Source: CAVYGN01 sp963796325 (lineage in GTDB: Bacteria > Spirochaetota > Brevinematia > Brevinematales > JAOACQ01). Taken from it: a DNA stretch of 64,000 nucleotides. The position numbers were made by a program, and so were the translations under genes. The stretch covers positions 124,001 through 188,000 of the forward strand of contig CAWCLF010000001.1 in NCBI GenBank assembly GCA_963796325.1. Direction: 5' to 3'. This document shows, piece after piece, positions 39,111-48,423 of the stretch (position 1 is its first letter; every line of letters begins with the position of its first letter). The notes beneath the pieces were generated by a model. That model searched no databases and was not told where the DNA came from. It saw only the letters and a list, made by a program, of their open reading frames with translations.

Positions 39111-40163
39111 ATGATAACATTGGAAGATATTAATTATTTTTTACCGCAGGAATTGATAGCGGTCATGCCTTCTGCGGACAGGGATAAATCAAGGCTCCTG
39201 GCGATATCCAGGAAAGAAAATAATTATACGGACATGTTCTTTCAGGATATACCGCATCTGATAAATCCGGGAGATTGTCTTGTTTTCAATAACACAAAAG
39301 TATTTAAAGCCCGCCTTAGGGGAAAAACCGGTTCGGGCCGTACAGTTGAAATTTTGCTTGTAGAACGGAATGATGATAATAGCTGGAAAGCAATGGTCAA
39401 GAACTCAAAAAAAATTGCCGACGGGACAAAGGTTCTGTTTCATGGAGAAGAGGCCGAAATACTTGGAAATATTGAGGATCTGAGGATTATAAAGTTTAAA
39501 AACCTGCTGTCTTTTGAATCGATTAATGAAATCGGCGAAGTCCCTCTTCCGCCCTATATAATTAAAAAAAGGAAAAATATTCACATGCCCGCCTTCAATA
39601 ATGATGATGAAATAAGGTACCAGAGCATCCTTGCGCGTTACTATGGTTCGGTCGCCGCGCCTACGGCATCGCTTCATTTCAGCGGGGAACTGTTAAAAAT
39701 CCTGGAAGAGAAAAATGCAAAAAAGGCATTTATCACCCTGCATATAGGCCCTGGAACATTTAAACCGATAGATACTGAAAACATTGAAGAATATCAAATT
39801 CATGAGGAATGGATGGAAGTAAAGCCTGACGCTGTTGAAATTCTGAAGCAGACAAGAAAATCAGGCAAAAGGATAATAGCTGTTGGAACTACCGCCGCCA
39901 GGGCCCTGGAAACCATGGCTCTCCGCCATCCCGATGCCGATGAATGGGCCCCGTTTGACGGAGTTACCGGTCTTTTCATCAGGAACGGTTTCAAATTCGC
40001 CGCTACCGACGCATTGATTACAAATTTCCATATGCCGAGGTCGACTCTTCTTCTGCTGGTTTATTCCTTCGGAGGGAAAGAACTGATAGAAAGAGCATAT
40101 TCTCATGCCATTGAAAATAAATACAGGTTTTTAAGTTACGGAGATGTAATGTTTATCTATTGA
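39111..40163 (+). CDS. queA: S-adenosylmethionine:tRNA ribosyltransferase-isomerase
   Basis: Transfers and isomerises the ribose of AdoMet onto preQ1 in tRNA to make epoxyqueuosine. 350 residues, normal length. Typical stretches: 'FLPQELIAVMPSADRDKSRLL', 'LVFNNTKVFKARLRG', 'PPYI', 'VAAPTASLHFS', 'THIGPGTFKP'-like 'LHIGPGTFKPI' and 'NFHMPRSTLLLLV'. The ATG follows the upstream stop without a gap, implying coupled translation. No tgt or queG is in the window. Confidence 0.95.
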   Translation: MITLEDINYFLPQELIAVMPSADRDKSRLLAISRKENNYTDMFFQDIPHLINPGDCLVFNNTKVFKARLRGKTGSGRTVEILLVERNDDNSWKAMVKNSKKIADGTKVLFHGEEAEILGNIEDLRIIKFKNLLSFESINEIGEVPLPPYIIKKRKNIHMPAFNNDDEIRYQSILARYYGSVAAPTASLHFSGELLKILEEKNAKKAFITLHIGPGTFKPIDTENIEEYQIHEEWMEVKPDAVEILKQTRKSGKRIIAVGTTAARALETMALRHPDADEWAPFDGVTGLFIRNGFKFAATDALITNFHMPRSTLLLLVYSFGGKELIERAYSHAIENKYRFLSYGDVMFIY

Positions 40164-40251
40164 CTGCCTGAAAGAAATATTATTTTATTTATTATTGAAT
40201 TCAATTATAATATGCATTATCATTAATATCGGTATGAAAAAAGGAGGACAT

Positions 40252-41103
40252 ATGGAAGAAACAAGGAAACCCGCCGTCGCAAGTATGTTCTATCCTGACG
40301 ATACCATAAACCTTAAGAGAATGATAAATCAATTTTTATCCAATGTGCCTCCCGATGTGCCTGAATATTTTAAAAAAAACGCATTGGATAACATTTTCAG
40401 CATTATTTGCCCCCATGCGGGCTATATTTATTCAGGGCAGGTCGCCGCATATTCATATTCCCTTTTAAGACAGAAAGAGTATGACACTATTGTTTTGATC
40501 GGGCCAAGCCATTTCAATTACTTCGAAGGATTCGCCCTGCCGTTTTATAAAGATTTTGAGACGCCTCTCGGGAAGATTGAACTTGAACAGGATTTGATGA
40601 ACAGCCTTGTCAAAAAGAGCAATGGTTTTTTTGATTATATTAATACTGCGCATATAAAGGAACATAGCCTCGAAGTTCAGCTTCCGTTTCTGCAATCTGT
40701 CATTTCAAATGATTTCAGGATTGTGCCTATCCTAATGGGAGACCAGTCCTATAAAAATGTCATAGAGGCTGCGCAGACTCTTTATGATGTTTTTAAAAAT
40801 TATGACAGGCATTATCTCTTCGTAATATCGACCGATCTTTCACATTATCATTCCGATGACGAGGCAAGGGTCATGGATAATGAATTGATAAAAATTCTTT
40901 CGCAGATGAATGCCAAGAAGATTCTGGATGAGTTCAAATCGGGGAAAGTTGAGGCCTGCGGTATAGGGCCGGTCTCGGTGCTTCTTGAAACGGCCCGTCT
41001 ATTTAACAGGAACAGCATTAAAGTGCTGACCTATAAAAATTCGGGTGAAACATCAAATGATTATACGAGGGTTGTAGGCTACCTTGCGGCAGCAGTATGG
41101 TAA
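40252..41103 (+). CDS. Memo-like protein (AmmeMemoRadiSam system protein B)
   Basis: 283 residues. 'RKPAVASMFYPDD', 'CPHAGYIYSGQVAAYSY', 'VLIGPSHFNYFEGFALP' and 'ISTDLSHYHSDDEA' are the conserved histidine/aspartate blocks of the Memo family, a fold related to extradiol dioxygenases with unclear chemistry. The usual partners (AMMECR1 domain and the radical SAM protein) are not adjacent. ATG 40252 is preceded by AAAGGAGG; the 19 codons open upstream lack one. Confidence 0.9.
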   Translation: MEETRKPAVASMFYPDDTINLKRMINQFLSNVPPDVPEYFKKNALDNIFSIICPHAGYIYSGQVAAYSYSLLRQKEYDTIVLIGPSHFNYFEGFALPFYKDFETPLGKIELEQDLMNSLVKKSNGFFDYINTAHIKEHSLEVQLPFLQSVISNDFRIVPILMGDQSYKNVIEAAQTLYDVFKNYDRHYLFVISTDLSHYHSDDEARVMDNELIKILSQMNAKKILDEFKSGKVEACGIGPVSVLLETARLFNRNSIKVLTYKNSGETSNDYTRVVGYLAAAVW

Positions 41104-41125
41104 ATTAATTTGCAGGAATTGAATT

Positions 41126-41899
41126 ATGGAAGTCCTTTTTCGTTCGGATTTTTCTTTGATTATAAAGATAATTCTGAGCATAGTTGATATTGTCTGCGTC
41201 GCTTATCTATTTTATTTCATTTATAAATTGTTCGAGGACACCAATTCGATAAGCATCATCAAGGGATTCATTGCCGTTGTAATTCTGTATGCCGTAGCCC
41301 ATTTTATGGAATTGAAAACCGTGGAATGGATAATAAATTATGTGCTTCCTTATTCAGTTATCATGATAGTGATTTTATTCCAGCCTGAAATAAGAAAGTT
41401 CCTGACAAGGGTAGGCCAGGGAGGTTTATCCGGGATCAGGGGGATGTCGCTTGAAACAATAAATGAGATTTCAAAAGCTGTGATTTCAATGGCAGAATCA
41501 AAGACCGGAGGTTTGATCATCATTGAAAAGAGCGTCGGGTTGAAGCAGCTGCTCGAAGAATCGGTGCCTCTGGATGCTATGGTCAAGTCCGAACTGATCA
41601 TTTCAATTTTTCATAAAGGAAATATCCTTCACGACGGAGCGGTGCTTATTTCAGGGGAAAAGATAAAAGCGGCGAGGATAATAATTCCTTCAGTCAAAGT
41701 GGAAGCTCACCTGAAGAAAAGATCGGGTTTCGGGACAAGGCATTTGGCCGGAATTGCAGTCACTTCGGACAGCGATGCATTGAGCATCATAGTCTCCGAA
41801 GAAAGCGGCTCAATTTCGATCGCTCATAAGGGTAAAATTGAAAGCGAGCTTACACAGGATCATTTTATAAGGAGAATCCATGAAATGGTTGGAGCGTAG
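41126..41899 (+). CDS. cdaA: Diadenylate cyclase CdaA
   Basis: Makes cyclic di-AMP from two ATP. Three N-terminal membrane segments (about residues 12-34, 44-60, 68-88) are followed by a DAC domain with 'GGLIIIEKSVGL', the catalytic 'LHDGAVLIS' (DGA motif) and 'GFGTRHLAGIAV'. The last is the RHR motif position, but reads RHL, which is unusual. 'IIVSEESGSISIA' ends the domain. 257 residues. The gene overlaps the next one, a YbbR-domain regulator, by 20 bases, the conserved cdaA-cdaR arrangement. Confidence 0.93.
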   Translation: MEVLFRSDFSLIIKIILSIVDIVCVAYLFYFIYKLFEDTNSISIIKGFIAVVILYAVAHFMELKTVEWIINYVLPYSVIMIVILFQPEIRKFLTRVGQGGLSGIRGMSLETINEISKAVISMAESKTGGLIIIEKSVGLKQLLEESVPLDAMVKSELIISIFHKGNILHDGAVLISGEKIKAARIIIPSVKVEAHLKKRSGFGTRHLAGIAVTSDSDALSIIVSEESGSISIAHKGKIESELTQDHFIRRIHEMVGA

Positions 41900-42572
41900 T
41901 AAATTCGCATCATTTTTTATTGTGGACTGGCAAAAAAAGCTGGTGTCCCTGGCTGCTGCTGCGATCCTGTGGTACTGGGTTAATTTTCCCGAATACGAAG
42001 AACTGACATTTTCTTCCCCGATTGTTTATAAGAACCTGCCCAGGGATATGCAGATTATTGAAACTTACGATACTATCGTTCCCGTCAAAGTAAGGGGCCT
42101 GAAGGAAAAGATAAAAAATATCGATTTTAATAAGATGGTGCATTTTACTGTAAATCTTGAAAAAGCCGTTCCCGGTGAAAATTCGTATATGATTGAAATT
42201 GAATTGACCGAACCCCAGCCCGATGTAATTTTTACTCCCCTGAAAGACAGGGCAAAGGTAAAGATAGACAGGGTTGAATCGAAGATTGTATTTATTCAGC
42301 CGATAACAACAGGCAGCCCTGCCGACGGATATATTCTTGATGATATACTGCTGGACAGGCGAATGGTCACTATAAAGGGGCCGCAGTCTATCTTGAGCCA
42401 GTATAATTATCTTGAGACCATTCCCCTGTCGATTGAGGGGGCAACCAACGATATTACGGAAGCAGTGCCGATAAATCTGCCTAAATTGATCACAGTAGAC
42501 GGATCCAACCGATTGCAGGTCGTCGCCAGGATTGTCAAAAAAAACCCTGACGAAAGGAACAATCCCAAATAA
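41880..42572 (+). CDS. ybbR: YbbR-domain protein, CdaA partner
   Basis: 230 residues. One membrane segment near residues 18-36 ('KLVSLAAAAILWYWV') and an extracytoplasmic part with at least two YbbR repeats ('VPVKVRGLKEKIKNIDF', 'RMVTIKGPQSILSQYNYLETIPLSIEG' in part). In Firmicutes the equivalent CdaR binds and tunes CdaA. It starts inside the end of cdaA with AAGGAG 5-10 bases upstream. Shorter than the four-repeat Gram-positive forms. Confidence 0.88.
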   Translation: MKWLERSKFASFFIVDWQKKLVSLAAAAILWYWVNFPEYEELTFSSPIVYKNLPRDMQIIETYDTIVPVKVRGLKEKIKNIDFNKMVHFTVNLEKAVPGENSYMIEIELTEPQPDVIFTPLKDRAKVKIDRVESKIVFIQPITTGSPADGYILDDILLDRRMVTIKGPQSILSQYNYLETIPLSIEGATNDITEAVPINLPKLITVDGSNRLQVVARIVKKNPDERNNPK

Positions 42573-42581
42573 AGCCGCTCC

Positions 42582-42610
42582 TTGATTATTCAATTAACTT
42601 TCTTTATACT
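42582..42610 (+). promoter_or_regulatory. Candidate promoter of lysS
   Basis: TTGATT (42582-42587), 17-base spacer, TATACT (42605-42610), 32 bases before the lysS ATG. It begins 9 bases after the ybbR stop. Confidence 0.6.
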
Positions 42611-42642
42611 AATGAAATGGCGATTTTTATAAAGGAGTTCCT

Positions 42643-44136
42643 ATGGGTTCGTCCAACGATAATATTACACCGGGTAAAAACATTACAGATGAGAGAGAAA
42701 GCAGGCTTAAAAAACTTGAAGCCTTAAAAAATGCCGGAATAAATCCGTATCCCAATTTATTCAAGCCCGAAAGCTATTCTGAAATTATCAAATCAAAATT
42801 TATTGAAAACGGAGAATCCGAAATTGTGACAAGTATTGCCGGCAGGGTCATCCTGCAGAGGGATTTCGGCAAAGCGGTGTTCTCAACCCTGAAGGATGAT
42901 ATGGGGCAAATTCAAATTTATGCAAGGAAGGATATCCTTGGCGAAGAAAAATTCTCAATTTACAAGCTTATCGATACGGGGGATATGCTCGGGGTCAGCG
43001 GAAAGGTCTTCAAAACGCATAAAGGTGAAATAACGGTTCTTGTTGAGGATTTCAAAATTCTTGCAAAAGCGCTTAATGCTCTTCCTGAAAAGTGGCATGG
43101 ATTGACCGATGTTGAGCTCAGGTACAGGCAAAGATATCTTGATCTGATTGTAAATGATAAGGTTAAATCGGATTTTATAACACGTTTTAAGATTATTAAC
43201 TTCATCCGCCAATTTTTAACTCAAAGGGGATTCCTTGAAGTGGAAACGCCTATGATGCAGGCGATACCGGGAGGAGCAGCAGCCAGGCCTTTTATCACAC
43301 ATCACAATGCGCTGGACATGGACCTCTACCTCAGGATAGCTCCTGAATTATATCTTAAAAGGCTCGTTGTGGGCGGTTTTGAAAAGGTCTTTGAGCTTAA
43401 CAGGAATTTCAGGAACGAAGGCATCGATACCAGGCATAATCCTGAATTTACTATGCTTGAGCTTTACGAGGCCTATTCAGACTGTTCGGGCATGATGTCC
43501 CTTTTTGAAGAAATGATGACTGAATTGGCGGCAGCCGTAAAGGGAAGCCCGGAATTTGAATACCAGGGATCGAAATTAGATTTTTCAAAGTGGGAAAAAA
43601 TCAGATATACCGATGCATTAAAAAATATCGGTAATGTTCCTGTTAATAAAATCAAGGATCAAAAGGATGCTCTTGAATTTGCGAGATCGAAGGGTTTTGA
43701 CGAAATAAAGGAATTTGAGGGGAAGTGGGGCATCCTGAACATATTGTTTGAGGAATACGTTGAACCGAAATTGATTAACCCTACGATAGTCTATGATTAT
43801 CCTTCAGAAATATCACCCCTGGCAAAATATAAGGAAAATGATCATGAATTTGTGGATAGATTCGAGCCTTTTGTTTACGGGAGGGAAATAGGCAATGCAT
43901 TTTCGGAATTGAACGATCCGATAGTTCAGGCTGAGCGTTTTTTCTCCCAGGCTCAAAAAAAGGCGCAGGGCGATGATGAAGCTATGTTTGTCGATGAGGA
44001 TTATATCAACGCCCTTGAATATGGAATGCCTCCCGCAGGCGGCATGGGTATCGGGATAGACAGGCTTGTCATGCTTTTGATCGATACCGCTTCCATCAGG
44101 GACACAATTTTATTCCCGACGCTCAAATCAAGATAA
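42643..44136 (+). CDS. lysS: Lysyl-tRNA synthetase, class II
   Basis: 497 residues. N-terminal OB fold for the anticodon ('SIAGRVILQRDFGKAVFSTL'), class II motif 1 region ('QFLTQRGFLEVETPMMQ'), motif 2 ('RNFRNEGIDTRHNPEFTMLE') and motif 3 ('GMGIGIDRLVMLLID'). Charges tRNA-Lys with lysine. AAAGGAG precedes the ATG. Confidence 0.97.
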   Translation: MGSSNDNITPGKNITDERESRLKKLEALKNAGINPYPNLFKPESYSEIIKSKFIENGESEIVTSIAGRVILQRDFGKAVFSTLKDDMGQIQIYARKDILGEEKFSIYKLIDTGDMLGVSGKVFKTHKGEITVLVEDFKILAKALNALPEKWHGLTDVELRYRQRYLDLIVNDKVKSDFITRFKIINFIRQFLTQRGFLEVETPMMQAIPGGAAARPFITHHNALDMDLYLRIAPELYLKRLVVGGFEKVFELNRNFRNEGIDTRHNPEFTMLELYEAYSDCSGMMSLFEEMMTELAAAVKGSPEFEYQGSKLDFSKWEKIRYTDALKNIGNVPVNKIKDQKDALEFARSKGFDEIKEFEGKWGILNILFEEYVEPKLINPTIVYDYPSEISPLAKYKENDHEFVDRFEPFVYGREIGNAFSELNDPIVQAERFFSQAQKKAQGDDEAMFVDEDYINALEYGMPPAGGMGIGIDRLVMLLIDTASIRDTILFPTLKSR

Positions 44137-44172
44137 CTTTACTTTTGAATTTTTTATCAGGAGCTTTTTTAC

Positions 44173-46428
44173 ATGACAAGAGACCTTGAGATATTAAGGA
44201 GATGTTATTCGATATATAAAGATAGGATAAAGACGGTGCGGAATTTAACCCGCACCCCCCTTACATTTGCGGAAAAAATCCTGTATTCACATCTTGAAAG
44301 GATGCCGGATAAACCGTTCGTACGCGGTTTTGATTATGCCGATTTTAATCCCGACAGGGTAGCTATGCAGGATGCTACTGCCCAGATGGCTCTTCTGCAG
44401 TTCATGCATGCAGGAATGGAGAGAACTGCGGTTCCGGCTACTGTCCATTGCGATCATCTCATTACTGCAGAATGCGGAGAGGAAGAAGATTTGCCCGCTT
44501 CTTTTAAAGAGAATAAAGAAGTATACGATTTTTTATCAAGTGTTTGCCTTAAATACGGGATCGACTGCTGGAAACCCGGAGCCGGCATCATTCATCAGCT
44601 TGTACTGGAAAATTATGCATTCCCCGGAGGACTGATAATCGGAACTGATTCCCATACACCGAACGCCGGAGGCGCCGCGATGCTTGGAATCGGCGTCGGA
44701 GGATCGGATGCTGTGGATGTGATGGCCGGATTAACCTGGGAACTTAAATGGCCGAAACTGTTCGGTATAAAACTGACCGGTAAGCTTTCGGGCTGGGCCT
44801 CGGCAAAGGATATTATTTTGAAAGTCCTCGGCCTTTTAACAGTGAAAGGAGGAACGGGCTATATTATTGAATATTTCGGCGAAGGGGCTCAAACACTTTC
44901 AGCGACAGGAAAGGCGACTATCTGCAATATGGGGGCTGAATTGGGCGCGACCTCTTCCATATTTCCTTATGATAATAAAATTAAGGATTATTTGACTGCA
45001 ACGGGCAGGAACGAGGCCGCCGGATCAGCCGAATCTATTAAGGATCTCCTTTCAGCCGATCCTGAGGTTGTTAATGAACCTGAGAAATATTTTGACAGGG
45101 TTATCGAAATAAATCTTTCTCTAATGAAAGCGGTTATTAACGGGCCTTTTACGCCCGATCTCTCTTATCCTTTAAGCGGAATGAAAGAGGTTGTCAAGGA
45201 AAAGGGCTATCCCGATTCTTTGAGCGCATGTCTGGTCGGAAGCTGTACCAACTCAAGTTATGAAGACATGGAAAGGGCCGCCGGCATTGCACGTCAGGCT
45301 CTGGATCATGGAATCAAGCCCAAAACAAGATTATATTTGAGTCCCGGATCGGAGAAAGTAAAATCGACAATGGAAAAGGAAGGGCTTCTGGATATTTTTA
45401 AGAAGCTCGGGACTGTCCTTCTATCAAATGCCTGCGGACCCTGCATAGGCATGTGGAAAAGGAATGATATCGCCATGGGAGAACAAAATACCATTGTTTC
45501 ATCCTTTAACAGGAATTTTGCCAAAAGGGCGGATGGAAACCCGAATACCTTCGCGTTTGTTGCAAGCCCTGAAACCGTTATGGCGCTATCCCTTGGCGGG
45601 AGCTTATCGTTCAACCCTGAAACCGACGAACTTACCGGTTCAAAGGGTGAGAGGATAAAACTGTCGCCCCCGTCGGGCAGGGAAATTCCCGAACGGTTTT
45701 ATGATAATCCGGATAACGGGATAATCGAAAAGAAACCCGGAAGAGTTCCCGGCATCATCATATCGGAAAAAAGCGAACGTCTTGCGCTTCTTGAAAGGTT
45801 TGAGAAATGGGACGGCGGCGACATTATTAATGCGCCTGTCCTGATCAAGATAAAAGGGAAATGCACAACCGATCATATTTCAATGGCCGGACCATGGTTA
45901 AAGTACAGGGGCCATCTCGATAAGATTTCCAACAATCTGTTCCTGGGAGCTGTTAATGCTTATACCGGCGAGACCGGTTTGACTAAAAACGGGCTGTCCG
46001 GAGATGTCAAACCTGTTCCGGAGACTGCCAGGGACTTTAAAAATAAAGGGATCGGCTGGGTTGTCATAGGTGATGAAAATTACGGCGAGGGATCGAGCAG
46101 GGAACATGCGGCTATGGAAGTCAGGTATTTGAACGGCAAAGCGGTAATTGTCAGAAGTTTCGCCAGGATCCATGAAACAAATTTAAAAAAGCAGGGGGTT
46201 CTGGCCCTTATCTTCAAAGATCCCTCGGATTATGAAAAAATAATGGAAGGGGATTCCGTAGATATTACAGACCTTTCAGGTTTTTCACCGGGGAAACCTC
46301 TGAAAATGATCGTTCACCATATGAACGGAACGATTGAAGATATCAGGCTTAACCATACTTATAATGAAATGCAGATTGCATGGTTTAAAGCGGGAAGTGC
46401 GCTTAATTTGATAGCAGGGCGTCATTAA
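44173..46428 (+). CDS. acnA: Aconitate hydratase
   Basis: Iron-sulfur enzyme converting citrate to isocitrate. 751 residues, of the mitochondrial/AcnA-like type. 'ATVHCDHLI', 'GTDSHTPNAGG', 'CLVGSCTNSSYEDM' and 'SNACGPCIGMW' supply the substrate site and the three cluster cysteines. The C-terminal swivel domain shows 'KCTTDHISMAGPWLKYRGH' and 'NYGEGSSREHAAMEVRYL'. AGGAGC precedes the start. No citrate synthase or isocitrate dehydrogenase gene is adjacent. The stop overlaps that of the convergent gene within TTAA. The symbol is by similarity. Confidence 0.95.
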   Translation: MTRDLEILRRCYSIYKDRIKTVRNLTRTPLTFAEKILYSHLERMPDKPFVRGFDYADFNPDRVAMQDATAQMALLQFMHAGMERTAVPATVHCDHLITAECGEEEDLPASFKENKEVYDFLSSVCLKYGIDCWKPGAGIIHQLVLENYAFPGGLIIGTDSHTPNAGGAAMLGIGVGGSDAVDVMAGLTWELKWPKLFGIKLTGKLSGWASAKDIILKVLGLLTVKGGTGYIIEYFGEGAQTLSATGKATICNMGAELGATSSIFPYDNKIKDYLTATGRNEAAGSAESIKDLLSADPEVVNEPEKYFDRVIEINLSLMKAVINGPFTPDLSYPLSGMKEVVKEKGYPDSLSACLVGSCTNSSYEDMERAAGIARQALDHGIKPKTRLYLSPGSEKVKSTMEKEGLLDIFKKLGTVLLSNACGPCIGMWKRNDIAMGEQNTIVSSFNRNFAKRADGNPNTFAFVASPETVMALSLGGSLSFNPETDELTGSKGERIKLSPPSGREIPERFYDNPDNGIIEKKPGRVPGIIISEKSERLALLERFEKWDGGDIINAPVLIKIKGKCTTDHISMAGPWLKYRGHLDKISNNLFLGAVNAYTGETGLTKNGLSGDVKPVPETARDFKNKGIGWVVIGDENYGEGSSREHAAMEVRYLNGKAVIVRSFARIHETNLKKQGVLALIFKDPSDYEKIMEGDSVDITDLSGFSPGKPLKMIVHHMNGTIEDIRLNHTYNEMQIAWFKAGSALNLIAGRH

Positions 46429-47258
46429 TTTGTATTTGTTTCAATGCTGCCGTTATCCGTTTCATTTGTTTCGTTGAAGAATCCTGTAAAATCTACCGTA
46501 CCTGCTGCATATTCCTTCAATTCGACAAAGATGCTGATAGTCCTGAATCCGAGTACGTCATATGCCGGTATTTCAAGCATTATCGGAATGCGCGTCTGAT
46601 CGTTCAGTATATAGAAATTCATTCCGATGCCTCCGATCTCGTCTAGAAAAATTGTATCTACAAGCTTATCCCTGAATTTTATCTTTTTATACGAAGGCTT
46701 GAAAACGGCTTTTTTGATATTGGTACCGAAAAGGTAATCGATTTCGACATCCGTATTATTGGAAATATGATAGTCGTAATCGATGCTTCTCATGCATGAT
46801 ATAAGCGTAAAATAATTACGGAGGGTGCCGGAATAATTCACCTCTTTTTTTTCATAATTATTTAGTTGCTGGGAAATGAGCACGGTCCTCTGCCCGGGAT
46901 AAAACTGGAAAATGACATGATCATGCCATTATCCCTCATTGATCCATCTTTCGTAATGAAGAGGAATGAATTCCTGGGGGAGGAAAAATGTGGTTTCTCT
47001 ATCGTCTACCTTATACATGGAAGATATGAAAGGTGTTGTAATAAGCCGGCCGCTGCCGACGAGAACTTTCAAACCCAAAAAATTGGTGTCTTCATCCAGG
47101 TTGATCATCTGGTCGCCTACATAAACTCCCAGTACGCTTATTGTAAATGTCATTTTTTCACCGAGTTTGAAAGGGTAATAGTCTAGAAATTTAAGCTCAG
47201 GGTATGATTTGTTAAGAAAGCAGAATAAAATAAAGAGCAAAAGCAGGGGAAATTTCAT
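46425..47258 (-). pseudogene. DUF3108-like exported protein with an in-frame TAA stop
   Basis: The first 109 residues have a signal peptide (MKFPLLLLFI...) and a DUF3108-like start ('YYPFKLGEKMTFTISVLGVYVGDQMI', in part; 'PFISSMYKVDDRETTFF'). They end at TAA 46929-46931 after 'ERWINEG'. The same frame continues without further stops to 46425: 'WHDHVIFQFYPGQRTVL...', then 'RIPIMLEIPAYDVLGFRTISIFVEL', the typical DUF3108 second half. A single C-to-T change (CAA to TAA) would explain the break; the whole would be 277 residues. The start overlaps the stop of the 21-residue-repeat protein gene as ATGA, so the two form one unit. Role unknown, periplasmic or outer-membrane-associated. Confidence 0.72.
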
Positions 47259-48337
47259 GCTTTGTTTCTCAGTTTTATCATCTCGTTACGGGCCATTTCT
47301 TCAACCGCTTCATGCGCCAGGTTGATTTTATCTTTTTCTATAAGCTCTTTTCGCAGCAGTTCTTCAACGATTTCATGAGCCTTGTTAAAGAGGTCTTTTT
47401 CCTTGAGTTCCGCCTGCATCATTTCTTCGACTACTTCGTAAGCCCTTGTAATCTTGTCCTCTTCGATAAGGGCCTTCCTGTTCAATTCCTCGACAATTTC
47501 ATATGCGCCTATGATCTTGTCTTTTTCAATCAATTCCTGCCTCGTAAGCTCCTGGAGGAGTTCATGCGCCTGGTTTATCCTATCCCTTTCGATGAGTTCC
47601 TGCCTGACAAAATCCTCAACGATCTCATGCGCATGATTGATATTGTCCCTTTCGATCAATTCTTTCCTGGCCAGTTCCTCGACGACTTCGTGCGCTTTAT
47701 TGATCCTGTCGAGATTGACGAGCTCAGCCCTGGACATTTCTTCGACTTTTTGATACGCCTGGATGATTTTATCGTCCTGGATCCTTTCATGCCTGTTGTA
47801 ATCCTGGACGGATTCGTATGCCTTGATGATATTCAGGAGGTCCTGCATTTTTTTCCGGGTATAGTCGTCCAGAACTTCATAAGCCTGGAGTATCTTATCG
47901 TCCGCCATTCTTTCCTGCCTGTGGAACTCTTCTATCCTTTCGTAAGCTTCAAGCAGGTTCATCATTTCCCGCATGGATAATTCCGTCTTCTGTCCCTTTT
48001 TTAAAGAATAGAAAGCCAGCCTCAGGGCTGTTTTTTTATTTTTCATGGCTCTCAGCCCCGGTTTGGAGGGCTTGCTGCCCATAAGCCTGCCTATCCTGTT
48101 GATTTCCCGCATCTCTTTTTTTGCAAGAGTTTCTGCTGCTTCATGAGCCTTTAAGAGGTTGGACCTGTCTATGATTTCTTCCTTATTGAGCTGTGTGACT
48201 TCCTGGTACATCCTTATTATCTTTATTGCCGCCGAGAGATCTTTTTTAAGATTTTCGATTTCCAGCTTCAAATTTTCTATATTTTCTGCTTCATTCGATT
48301 TCTTTTGATGCATGGCGTCCGCCGTCTTGTGATCCAT
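47255..48337 (-). CDS. Repetitive coiled-coil protein with 21-residue repeats
   Basis: 360 residues, no signal peptide or membrane segment. A short leucine-zipper-like start (about residues 20-45) is followed by two repeats, a basic insert ('MGSKPSKPGLRAMKNKK'), and then eleven consecutive 21-residue units of the form A(H/Y)E.(V/I)EE..R.ELIE.DKIN. The period is exactly three heptads, giving a long, highly charged, very regular helix. AGGAGGT lies before the ATG. The function is unknown; it may be a cytoskeletal or scaffold element. The stop overlaps the start of the DUF3108-like gene by 4 bases. Confidence 0.85.
   Translation of the reverse strand: MDHKTADAMHQKKSNEAENIENLKLEIENLKKDLSAAIKIIRMYQEVTQLNKEEIIDRSNLLKAHEAAETLAKKEMREINRIGRLMGSKPSKPGLRAMKNKKTALRLAFYSLKKGQKTELSMREMMNLLEAYERIEEFHRQERMADDKILQAYEVLDDYTRKKMQDLLNIIKAYESVQDYNRHERIQDDKIIQAYQKVEEMSRAELVNLDRINKAHEVVEELARKELIERDNINHAHEIVEDFVRQELIERDRINQAHELLQELTRQELIEKDKIIGAYEIVEELNRKALIEEDKITRAYEVVEEMMQAELKEKDLFNKAHEIVEELLRKELIEKDKINLAHEAVEEMARNEMIKLRNKA
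47260..47960. repeat. 63-bp coding repeats (eleven units)
   Basis: The DNA encoding the eleven consecutive 21-residue units. Units are clearly related in sequence (for example variants of 'tcatgcgc...gttgat' and 'tcctc...cgac') but not identical, so the expansion is not very recent. Confidence 0.75.
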
Positions 48338-48423
48338 AGTCTTACCTCCTCTCTTCAGAATAGTGAAAGATTACATGTTTTTAAAAGAAGGATTGACAGT
48401 TGTAAATTTTCCATATCATTTTA

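Noticed and set aside
42573..42642. T-box or L-box leader upstream of lysS
   Set aside because: The leader is only about 30 bases long after the promoter, too short for a riboswitch; the same applies to valS.
46929..46931. Selenocysteine or other stop-codon recoding in the DUF3108-like gene
   Set aside because: The stop is TAA, not TGA or TAG, and TAA ends many intact genes here.
47260..48000. CRISPR-like or non-coding repeat array
   Set aside because: The 63-bp periodicity is fully explained by 21-residue protein repeats in one open frame, without conserved spacers.
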